Shown here: piece after piece, positions 33,722 to 41,030 of the stretch
How the letters are laid out: every line of letters starts with the position of its first letter
Numbering within the stretch: the stretch's first letter is position 1
NCBI GenBank assembly: GCA_002362575.1
Contig: DEUM01000047.1
Coordinates: 13,327-75,002, forward strand
Reading direction: 5' to 3'
DNA from: Lachnoclostridium sp. UBA3262
GTDB taxonomy: Bacteria; Bacillota; Clostridia; Lachnospirales; Lachnospiraceae
Length of the DNA stretch: 61,676 nucleotides
Translations under genes and position numbers: made by a program
The notes under the pieces: generated by a model
Database searches by the model: none
The model's input: only the letters and a program-made list of their open reading frames with translations
Told to the model about the DNA's origin: nothing

Positions 33722-35065
33722 TTACATAGTCATAAATGCCGGAACCATTATGATTCCCATTACAAGCCCCAGCATTAACATCATGGGAAACAGCAGCTTT
33801 GTTCCTGCCACCTCTCCCATTTTTAATACCCTTGACTTCCTCTGTTCCAGTGCCTCCATTGATTCCTTTTCCAGAATATCTATAATCCCCTCTGCACCCT
33901 TTTTCAAATTCTGGGTAATGACAGAGGAAAACCTTAAGTAGGGAAAAAGCCGGCACCGCCTGCCAAACCGTTCCATTGCTATTCCTTCCGATATACCGTC
34001 TTTCATTTCCTGTAGCATGACACAGATTTCCTCATAAGCATACCGCATGCTCCCACCTTTTTTCCTTTCCTCTTCATACTCCATTGAAAGCCGTTCCACC
34101 GCTTTTCTCACAGTCAATCCTGCGCTTAAAAGAAGCATAACCTTATTGACGATTCCCGGATGTTCCATTAACATCTGTTCTTCCCTCTCCGCAAGCTTTT
34201 TCTTTTGCTGTTCCCGCCAGACAAATGGCATAAATAAAATCACACCGATACATAAATACACTGCCAGATAGCTTTTTTCTTCTCCCGTTTCCCAGTATGT
34301 TATCTCTGTACTGCCGACCTGTCCCGGCAGTTCTACGACAGCATCCTCTGCCCTATCTTTTAACACATTTTTTATTGTCCTTTTTACGTCTTGAATTGCC
34401 CGTTCTTCCTCCGTAAATACTCTCGAATCAATATGTACCATAAAATGAAATACTTTTCTCCAATTTTTCCATGATGCCTCCAGCATAATTTCCGTATCAA
34501 CACCCTGCTTCGGTATCGCTGCGGCAATTGGCGAACCGGAATCTTTTATGTACTGTTCGTCCCATGTCCATTTTAATTCTGCCTCTGTTCCCGGTACTTC
34601 CGTCACAAAATTTAAAGCTTTTGTTACCTTTTTTAGAGAAGGATTTTTCCCCGGCAGTGTTTTCCCGACATAATCCTCTACCGTTTTTTCAATCTGCTTT
34701 TTTTCTTTTTCTGAAAACTCTTTTGGCTTTATAAGAAGCGAAATCTTTTTTTCCCAACTGGCAATGTCAGATTTCCCGCTCACCTGTAAATCGACCGTCT
34801 CATCCTCCATCTGGCGGACGATGTATCGTTCCCCAGATAATATGGAATCCTCCGGCTTAGTCGTAAAACAATACACCCATGCAAGCCCGCATACAATAAG
34901 CAATAGGACAACTATGCCCACTCTTTTCTGCCAGATGTCAAAAAGCTCCTTCTCCCTATCCCCTCTGACAAACATGGCATTGACGTATTCTCTTGTTCTC
35001 TTTTCCTTTCTTAGGACGCCAAATAGCCGTTTGCTTAAAAAGTCAAACTTTTTCCTATTCTTCAT
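33722..35065 (-). CDS. tadC: Tad pilus inner-membrane platform protein (TadC-like, T2SS F domain)
   Basis: The product is 447 residues. A basic N-terminus precedes one helix (IVVLLLIVCGLAWVYCF). A soluble insertion of about 190 residues follows (LINPKEFSEKEKKQIEKTVEDY type text, positions about 75-255), then a helix (LAVYLCIGVILFMPFVW), the T2SS F domain (LLSAGLTVRKAVERLSMEYEE; GISEGIAMERFGRRCRL; FSSVITQNLKKGAEGIIDIL) and a last helix (LLFPMMLMLGLVMGIIMV). The insertion makes it longer than classical TadC (about 300 residues). It forms the membrane platform with TadB. Confidence 0.85.
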   Translation of the reverse strand: MKNRKKFDFLSKRLFGVLRKEKRTREYVNAMFVRGDREKELFDIWQKRVGIVVLLLIVCGLAWVYCFTTKPEDSILSGERYIVRQMEDETVDLQVSGKSDIASWEKKISLLIKPKEFSEKEKKQIEKTVEDYVGKTLPGKNPSLKKVTKALNFVTEVPGTEAELKWTWDEQYIKDSGSPIAAAIPKQGVDTEIMLEASWKNWRKVFHFMVHIDSRVFTEEERAIQDVKRTIKNVLKDRAEDAVVELPGQVGSTEITYWETGEEKSYLAVYLCIGVILFMPFVWREQQKKKLAEREEQMLMEHPGIVNKVMLLLSAGLTVRKAVERLSMEYEEERKKGGSMRYAYEEICVMLQEMKDGISEGIAMERFGRRCRLFPYLRFSSVITQNLKKGAEGIIDILEKESMEALEQRKSRVLKMGEVAGTKLLFPMMLMLGLVMGIIMVPAFMTM

Positions 35066-35080
35066 CTATCCCTCCCTCTC

Positions 35081-35824
35081 TTAGCTCTGAATATTCATAA
35101 TTCTTCTACTCCACAGAACAGCAGCCCCGTATATTAAGAGAAAAAAACTCATGATAAATCTACCCTGAATACCTTCATATAAAGGCTGCAAAAAACCCGG
35201 TGAAAATACTTGCAGATACAAAATTATCAAAAGGGGAATAATCATCATACAGTTTGCCTCCATTTTCTTTCCTGCAATCATCGTCTGGATTTCTCTTTGT
35301 ATATCCATTTTTTCTCCAATGTTATCCGCTGTCCGCTTCATTACCTTCACGAGGTTGCCCCCGCTCCGCCGCGCCGTCGCATAAATCTGGGCAAACGTTA
35401 TGATATCCTCGGTACCGCTTCGTCTTCCTAAATCTAGAAGGAGCGTATCCAGAGACTGCTTTAGGCTGAGTTTCTGACTGATATTCTTCAATTCCATCAG
35501 CATGAGAGTCTCCTTTCCATACATCAATTGCAAATCACGATAAGCCTCTGTAATTGCATTTTCCATAGAATATCCCGCCACCAGCGCAGAGACCATGCTG
35601 TCCATTGCGTCCTTAAACTCTGTCATCAACTGCCACTTTTCCTCTTGCAGCAGTCTCCCTTTTTTATAACGAAGATAATAGGCTGCCCCTGCCACAGAAA
35701 GCGGCGCGCAGATTATTATGCTGCGATAAAATAAATATAGCAGAATAAAGCTTGCTGTCAGCCCAAATGCAGTATACTCAATTTTCTCTCTGGGAGAATA
35801 AAAATATGTATTATAATCCCTCAA
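35081..35824 (-). CDS. tadB: Tad pilus inner-membrane platform protein (TadB-like, T2SS F domain)
   Basis: The product is 247 residues if it starts at TTG 35824, which overlaps the upstream stop as TTGA and has GGGGGTG about 5 nt upstream; GTG 35848 is the alternative. Helices lie near the N-terminus (TASFILLYLFYRSIIICAP) and C-terminus. The F-domain motif is ALVAGYSMENAITEAYRDL, with FAQIYATARRSGGNLVKVM. It is the TadB half of the membrane platform and is powered by the TadA ATPase encoded just upstream. Confidence 0.85.
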   Translation of the reverse strand: MRDYNTYFYSPREKIEYTAFGLTASFILLYLFYRSIIICAPLSVAGAAYYLRYKKGRLLQEEKWQLMTEFKDAMDSMVSALVAGYSMENAITEAYRDLQLMYGKETLMLMELKNISQKLSLKQSLDTLLLDLGRRSGTEDIITFAQIYATARRSGGNLVKVMKRTADNIGEKMDIQREIQTMIAGKKMEANCMMIIPLLIILYLQVFSPGFLQPLYEGIQGRFIMSFFLLIYGAAVLWSRRIMNIQS

Positions 35825-37059
35825 AGCTTCACCCCCGCTCTCTGACACTTCCCGACCGCTTTCAATGTTCTTCCTGTCGGCTGTAATTTCCCAATGACCT
35901 GTCCTTTTTCCTCGCCGGTTTCCCTAAACTTAAAAATCGGAAATAGCTCAATTTTTCCTTCCGATACTTCCCCGACCTCCGTTACCTCCAGCACCTTTCT
36001 GGACTTATCGCGAAGCCTGCCTAAATGAACTATAATATCAATACCAGAAGCAATCTGCTGACGAATTGCCGCCAACGGAATATCCAGCCCCATCAGCACA
36101 AGGGTTTCCATGCGGTTCAGCATATCACCCGGACTGTTGGCATGACCAGTCGACAGGCTGCCATCGTGCCCCGTATTCATCGCTGTAAGTAAATCAATGG
36201 CGGCAGAGTCCCGGATTTCTCCAACAATAATTCTGTCCGGTCTCATTCTCAGTGCACTTTTTACCAGATTTCGGATCGTCACTTCATTTTTTCCTTCCAC
36301 GTTTGCATTTCTTGCCTCAAGCCGAACTAGGTTATCAATATTTTGAATTTGTAATTCCGCCGAATCTTCAATCGTAATTACCCGCTCATTGTGAGGGATG
36401 AAATTCGAGAGAATATTCAAAAAAGTTGTCTTTCCTGCTCCCGTCCCTCCTGAAATAAAAATGTTATATTTTGCGGCGACCAGTTTGCGCAAAAATTCTT
36501 CTACTTCCTCTGTAATGGCACCCATCTGTATAAGATTTTTCATTGTCATAGCTTCTTTGGGAAATTTTCGTATCGTAATAACCGGGCCTTCAATGGCAAT
36601 CGGCGGCACCACAATGTTGACGCGGGAGCCGTCTTCCAGTCTGGCATCGAGAATTGGATTGGACTCATTTACAATACGATTTCCCGCCGAAGCAATCTGC
36701 TGTGCGATATCCTCAAGCCTTTCCTGATGTTCAAACTTTATATCCGTCTGAATAAGCCTTCCCTCCCTTTCCACAAAAATATGATTTGGCCCATTTACCA
36801 TAATTTCTGTCACGCCCTCATCTTCCAAAATATCCTGCAGCACATCCAGTTTTCGAATAGAATTGAAAATTACATGACGCAAAAATTTTTTCTCCTCCAA
36901 ACGTATATACTCTCTCTCTGCCGCCGATTCGATATGCCGTTCTATCAAACCGGCTAATTCTGAATCACTAATTTCAATCCCCGCCGGGATTTCATTTAGA
37001 ACTTCCTCTCTTATTTCCTTTTTTCTCTCATCTGACATCTTCTTCGATAATGCAGACAT
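35821..37059 (-). CDS. tadA: Tad pilus assembly ATPase (TadA/CpaF)
   Basis: The product is 412 residues from ATG 37059, with GGGGGTG 8 nt upstream. Walker A is ISGGTGAGKTTFLN, the Asp box VITIEDSAEL, Walker B RPDRIIVGEIRDSAAIDLL, and the His box STGHANSPGDMLNRME. It is a secretion-type ATPase that drives pilin extension (and perhaps retraction) from the cytoplasm. The start overlaps the end of the TadZ-like gene by 32 bp. Confidence 0.95.
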   Translation of the reverse strand: MSALSKKMSDERKKEIREEVLNEIPAGIEISDSELAGLIERHIESAAEREYIRLEEKKFLRHVIFNSIRKLDVLQDILEDEGVTEIMVNGPNHIFVEREGRLIQTDIKFEHQERLEDIAQQIASAGNRIVNESNPILDARLEDGSRVNIVVPPIAIEGPVITIRKFPKEAMTMKNLIQMGAITEEVEEFLRKLVAAKYNIFISGGTGAGKTTFLNILSNFIPHNERVITIEDSAELQIQNIDNLVRLEARNANVEGKNEVTIRNLVKSALRMRPDRIIVGEIRDSAAIDLLTAMNTGHDGSLSTGHANSPGDMLNRMETLVLMGLDIPLAAIRQQIASGIDIIVHLGRLRDKSRKVLEVTEVGEVSEGKIELFPIFKFRETGEEKGQVIGKLQPTGRTLKAVGKCQRAGVKL

Positions 37060-38077
37060 CTTCCTCACCCCCTACATGCCCTTCTACCAGCTCCCGAACA
37101 TAAGCCATCATCTGCCTATCTTCCGAAAGCTGCGAGAGAGGCTGCCCGGATAGCGCCTGTTCCCATTCCCTTTTGTCAAACGGCAGTTCAATAAATTGGG
37201 CTTTTCTCTCCAGCGCTTCCTTTTTTTCCATGTGACAGTATTTTCGGAACACTGCATTGCGAACTCTCCCGCAAAGTCCTTCTTCCTTTACTACAAATAC
37301 CCGGTCGCCCATTTCCATTAAATCCAACGTATACTCAAAAAGCTGTCCCATTTCTACTACTACGCTATCGTATTCACATTCTGTAAAAATACGGTGAAAA
37401 AGGGTCTTCCATTCCTCCAGTGAACAATCCAGTAAATCCTTATAATGTGATATTGGCGCCAGCATACAGGCATTACCAAAGGGCATACACAGTTGCTCCT
37501 GCCTCTGTGAAAATTCCTCCTGATTCATAAGAAATAATAACTCTCCCAGCCCCTTTTTACCGAACTCAGGTTCCATGGATATCTCCTGTGAATAAAATAC
37601 AGGAAACCCCGAAAGGCTCAAATATAAACATTTCCCGCAGCTTCCCAGATATTGCGCTAACGTCACAGATAATAGTGTACTTTCTGTACCGTCCGGTGAA
37701 AAAACACAGTACAAACCTCTCACGTCCTGCCCTGTCACACTCTCGGACAACCGTTCCGGTTCCTCTTTCAGCTGCAACAGCATTAAAAGTTCCCTATAAA
37801 TTCCCTCTGCCTTTTGATATTGAAATATCGTTTTGTTTCCAACATCCTGCTTGTTGGATAAATAAATTACCTTCCTTTTCTCGTCCTCCTTCACACCCAT
37901 ATCATCCGTAAGCACTACCAGTTCTTCGGATTCCATTCCCACTCTCATTTTTATTTTATCTGCCGCCGTCACTAATTCCGGATGTAAGTGCGGATTTTTC
38001 TTTCCCACTAAAAACCGCAGAAATCTTTTGCCATACTCAGCATCCTTCAGATAGAGCAGCAAAATAACATTTTCCAT
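37028..38077 (-). CDS. tadZ: TadZ/CpaE-like pilus localisation protein with degenerate P-loop
   Basis: The product is 349 residues from ATG 38077, with AGGGGTGG upstream. A receiver-like N-terminal part (about 1-110) is followed by a ParA/MinD-like fold. At the Walker A position it reads FSPDGTESTLLSVTLAQYL, lacking the Lys-containing GKGGxGKT form, so ATP binding is doubtful. The later VVVEMGQLFEYTLDLMEMGD occupies the Walker B and sensor region. TadZ proteins place the Tad machine at the cell pole. Degenerate P-loops are known in some TadZ proteins. Confidence 0.78.
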   Translation of the reverse strand: MENVILLLYLKDAEYGKRFLRFLVGKKNPHLHPELVTAADKIKMRVGMESEELVVLTDDMGVKEDEKRKVIYLSNKQDVGNKTIFQYQKAEGIYRELLMLLQLKEEPERLSESVTGQDVRGLYCVFSPDGTESTLLSVTLAQYLGSCGKCLYLSLSGFPVFYSQEISMEPEFGKKGLGELLFLMNQEEFSQRQEQLCMPFGNACMLAPISHYKDLLDCSLEEWKTLFHRIFTECEYDSVVVEMGQLFEYTLDLMEMGDRVFVVKEEGLCGRVRNAVFRKYCHMEKKEALERKAQFIELPFDKREWEQALSGQPLSQLSEDRQMMAYVRELVEGHVGGEEDVCIIEEDVR

Positions 38078-38121
38078 CTGACCACCCCTTTTTCTCAACC
38101 GAAAACAACTTTACGATTGGC

Positions 38122-38628
38122 TTAATATACACAAATCAACACGGCAAGTGAAATTGCAACCGTAAAAGGGATGATACCGTCCTCTCCCTCGCAATTCCTG
38201 TCATAATATACCGTTATTCTTTTTTCCTGCATACAACGGATAACATAGTTGGATAACTGCCGAAAACGGCGAGTGAAATTGTTTCTGATTATCATTTTGA
38301 CTACCGCCATCACAGCCCCTATAAATAGGGAGACAACCATGATTTTTAAGACTAGGCGGATTCCCACAAAACTTCCCACCACAGAAAACATTTTACTGTC
38401 CGATGCGCCCAACATACGACACCGATAAAAAAAATAACATAGGATAAACGGAATGATTATTCCTGTCAGCCAAGGATATATACCTGTGAGTCCTTGCACT
38501 TCCAAACGCCTGATCAGGCTTATTAAAAGAGCGGATACAATAAGCACGTTCGGTACTCTGTATCGCGTAATATCGAATAGGGATGCCGGCAGGAGAACGA
38601 GAAAAAATAACTCGCTGCCTGGGATAAT
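38122..38628 (-). CDS. Prepilin peptidase (A24) with probable ATT start, first gene of the Tad operon
   Basis: The product is 168 residues read from ATT 38628, which has AGGAGG 6 nt upstream. The in-frame GTG at 38667 and TTG at 38658 lie in or before the promoter -10 (38658-38663) and so cannot be translated from that transcript. Catalytic aspartates are SLFDITRYRVPN and LGASDSKMF, where GASD replaces the common GxGD. Several membrane helices follow (YPWLTGIIIPFILCYFFY; LVLKIMVVSLFIGAVMAVVK). It processes prepilins; the second copy is at 30157-30576. Confidence 0.8.
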   Translation of the reverse strand: MIPGSELFFLVLLPASLFDITRYRVPNVLIVSALLISLIRRLEVQGLTGIYPWLTGIIIPFILCYFFYRCRMLGASDSKMFSVVGSFVGIRLVLKIMVVSLFIGAVMAVVKMIIRNNFTRRFRQLSNYVIRCMQEKRITVYYDRNCEGEDGIIPFTVAISLAVLICVY

Positions 38629-38657
38629 TCCCCACCTCCTATCGTGATGTGAGTACA

Positions 38658-38686
38658 ACCATACCACAGAAAATTTTCATTGTCAA
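38658..38686 (-). promoter_or_regulatory. Promoter of the Tad pilus operon
   Basis: The minus strand reads TTGACA, 17 bp, TATGGT. Transcription should begin near 38650, placing the AGGAGG at 38635-38640 in a short leader. It fixes the start choice of the first gene. Confidence 0.75.
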
Positions 38687-38812
38687 CACCTTTTTAAAAA
38701 AAATCGTCGTACATGGCTTATTTCATGCGCATTGCTTTTACGAATAGTTCTGGTAATTTTTGACTATACTGATATTAGAATTAGTCAATATATCCGGAAA
38801 GGAGGATTTTGT

Positions 38813-39022
38813 ATGAGACGTCGTCAGGCAAACCAAATCAGACTGGCTAAAGAACAATTAACAAAAGAAATTGAATCTTTAAAGCAATCTCTTGAAACAG
38901 CGAATTCCAACTTTGAAAATGTGTCGGATCCCGACTTAATTGACAGTTACATCTATGAAATGAATGCGATTTCTTTTCGCTATAAATATCTGCTGCGGCA
39001 GATGCGTAATATGGAATCATAG
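38813..39022 (+). CDS. DUF2508 (YaaL-like) small protein
   Basis: The product is 69 residues from ATG 38813 (MRRRQANQIRLAKEQL), with AGGAGG 7-8 nt upstream. It is a helical cytoplasmic protein with the family pattern near the middle (NFENVSDPDLIDSYIYEMNA) and a C-terminal YKYLLRQM helix. In Bacillus the homologue yaaL lies beside the sporulation gene bofA. Its function is unknown, and bofA is not seen here. Confidence 0.75.
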   Translation: MRRRQANQIRLAKEQLTKEIESLKQSLETANSNFENVSDPDLIDSYIYEMNAISFRYKYLLRQMRNMES

Positions 39023-39050
39023 CAAAGGGCACTATACATCAAAATTATAG

Positions 39051-39092
39051 AAAAAAGAAGAAGCGGTACAAAAAATTCGCTTCTTCTTTTTC
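39051..39092. terminator. Bidirectional terminator between the DUF2508 and fliS genes
   Basis: An AGAAGAAGCG/CGCTTCTTCT stem with a 12-nt loop has an A-rich 5' side and a T-rich 3' side, so it can end transcription from both convergent genes. Confidence 0.8.
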
Positions 39093-39098
39093 CTTTTT

Positions 39099-39578
39099 CT
39101 ATGCCTCAAATCCACGGTTTGAATCTAACCCCATTCCAACGGTCTCATTTAAGCTATCCGGACCATAGGTAAGCCCGGCATATATCTGCTGTGCATTTTC
39201 CATGACAGCCCCGGATGTATCCTGCTTCGCCACTTCCTGAAAGGATGGCAGTAATTTTTCAAGAATATCCGACGCATGGTCAAACAGCTCCGGCTGGCGT
39301 AATGCGATTCCGCGGCACAACTCGCCACGCGCAAAAATATACAACTGGCGAAGGTAATGGGAAACGCTGTACTGCATATCCAGACTGCGCATCAATTCAG
39401 TCAACATTCCCTCTGCTCGCTCTGCTTCCTTTCGCGCCTCTGCAATTTCCTCATCTGCCAGAAGCTTCTTCCCCTCTGCAATACTCGCCAACGCCGCTTC
39501 ATATATTACCACGACAAGCTCACTGCGGTTTGCCTGTGATACTCTTGCCGCAAACTCCTGCAACTTTTCTTTTTCCAT
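39099..39578 (-). CDS. fliS: FliS-like flagellin export chaperone
   Basis: The product is 159 residues, slightly longer than the usual 130. The four-helix FliS pattern is visible: VSQANRSELVVVIYEAALASI at the N-terminus, GMLTELMRSLDMQYSVSH, and LRQLYIFARGELCRGIALRQ. The C-terminal 30 residues are an extra tail. FliS binds the C-terminus of flagellin in the cytoplasm and prevents early polymerisation. It lies 30 bp downstream of the flagellin gene. Confidence 0.85.
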   Translation of the reverse strand: MEKEKLQEFAARVSQANRSELVVVIYEAALASIAEGKKLLADEEIAEARKEAERAEGMLTELMRSLDMQYSVSHYLRQLYIFARGELCRGIALRQPELFDHASDILEKLLPSFQEVAKQDTSGAVMENAQQIYAGLTYGPDSLNETVGMGLDSNRGFEA

Positions 39579-39608
39579 AGAATTATCCCTTCTTATCCAG
39601 ACTGATCA

Positions 39609-41030
39609 TCAACCCTGAAGCAACTGCAAAATTGTCTGTGGCTGATTATTTGCCTGTGCCAGCATGGAAGTTCCTGCCTGAACCAGCACACTATACTGCG
39701 TATATTTTGTCATCTCCTCAGACATATCCACATCCTCGATACGGGAACATGCCTCTGTCAGGTTTTCAGAGCTTGTATCCAAATTCGCCACGGCAGAATC
39801 CATACGGTTCTGGTATGCGCCCAGTTTACCACGGACTGTGGAAACCTGCTGAATCGCATCGTCAAACGCCTGAATCGCATTGGAAGCACCCGCATGCGTA
39901 CATACATTACAATATTCAATCGCCAGCGACTGTGTATTTACCGGCGGAATCGAAATGTCGATTGTCTGTCCTTCGTTTGCACCAATCTGGATTGCCACAT
40001 ACCCGGCATCCAGCATCGTGACGTCTGCACTGGAACCAGCCTCTGCCCCTGACACATCGAATATCATGCTGAACCCGCCTCGGTCGGAAACCGTCACGCG
40101 CCCACCGTCTATAAATACGGTTGCCGTATTTGAAAATCCGGATGCTGTATCTAACGTTACTTCTGCGTCCTTACCCTGCTGTCCGGTCGCACCATTCACG
40201 CCGAGCTTATTTGCTAATTCCAGGTTATCTGTCGTCACTTCTATTTTCTGAGATGAACCATACAGCTTAGAGACAAAAGACAGATTTGATGCCAGACCAA
40301 GCTCGCACTCCTCGCCTGCTCCATTGACAGGTATGACATCAATATTCATCATCTCGCAATAATCACGAATCTGGGCATATACATCTTCGTAGCTGTCGCC
40401 TTCTTTGATTTCGATGCTCTCGCCGTTTATCTGAATCTTTCCAGCCGCTTCCTTCTCTACCAAATCCGCCGGGGAAAATCCAATGGCACCGGAAGTAAGC
40501 GTTGCCTGTGTTGCTACTGCGTCAACACTGAACGAGTATTTTGTCAATCCCACATCATCACTTGCCGAAATCAGTTTTACCCCGACATTGTTTGAGGATG
40601 ACTGACGACAGCAGGAGCCATCCAGCACGCTCATCGTATTGTATTCGGTCTGCTCGGACAGACGGTCAATCTCTGCACGCAGGGAATCAATTTCTCTCTG
40701 AATTGCCTGCTTATCGTTAATTGTATTTGTTTCATTTGCCGCCTGTACGGACAGTTCACGGCATCTTTGCAGCATGGACTCGATTTCAATCAGAGCGCCC
40801 TCCGCTGTCTGAATGAAAGAAATTGCATCGGAGCCGTTTTTCGACGCACGCTCAAGTCCTCGTATCTGTGCATGCATTTTCTGGGAAATCGCCATCCCGG
40901 CCGCATCGTCCGCCGCTTTGTTAATACGGTAACCCGAAGATAACCGGGTGGTACTTGCTGTCAGCCTCTGCTGAACACTGTTCAAATTAAAATTTGCGCG
41001 AAGCGCTGTTATATTAGTATTGATTTTCAT
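39609..41030 (-). CDS. Flagellin, cysteine-rich
   Basis: The product is 473 residues. The D0/D1 N-terminus is typical (MKINTNITALRANFNLNSV; TRLSSGYRINKAADDAAGMA), as is the C-terminus (TYNRMDSAVANLDTSSENL-like region near 410 and QANNQPQTILQLLQG at the end). The middle, about 145-380, is variable. Eight cysteines are present (LQRCREL, GSCCRQ, DYCEM, EECEL, YCNVC, EACSR), whereas most flagellins have none. ATG 41030 overlaps the end of the DUF6240-like gene by 4 bp, so it is coupled to that gene and probably shares its sigma-28-type promoter. Confidence 0.93.
   Translation of the reverse strand: MKINTNITALRANFNLNSVQQRLTASTTRLSSGYRINKAADDAAGMAISQKMHAQIRGLERASKNGSDAISFIQTAEGALIEIESMLQRCRELSVQAANETNTINDKQAIQREIDSLRAEIDRLSEQTEYNTMSVLDGSCCRQSSSNNVGVKLISASDDVGLTKYSFSVDAVATQATLTSGAIGFSPADLVEKEAAGKIQINGESIEIKEGDSYEDVYAQIRDYCEMMNIDVIPVNGAGEECELGLASNLSFVSKLYGSSQKIEVTTDNLELANKLGVNGATGQQGKDAEVTLDTASGFSNTATVFIDGGRVTVSDRGGFSMIFDVSGAEAGSSADVTMLDAGYVAIQIGANEGQTIDISIPPVNTQSLAIEYCNVCTHAGASNAIQAFDDAIQQVSTVRGKLGAYQNRMDSAVANLDTSSENLTEACSRIEDVDMSEEMTKYTQYSVLVQAGTSMLAQANNQPQTILQLLQG

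Noticed and set aside
38629..38667. GTG 38667 or TTG 38658 as start of the first Tad gene
   Set aside because: Both lie within or upstream of the promoter -10 and have no ribosome site, while AGGAGG lies downstream of them.
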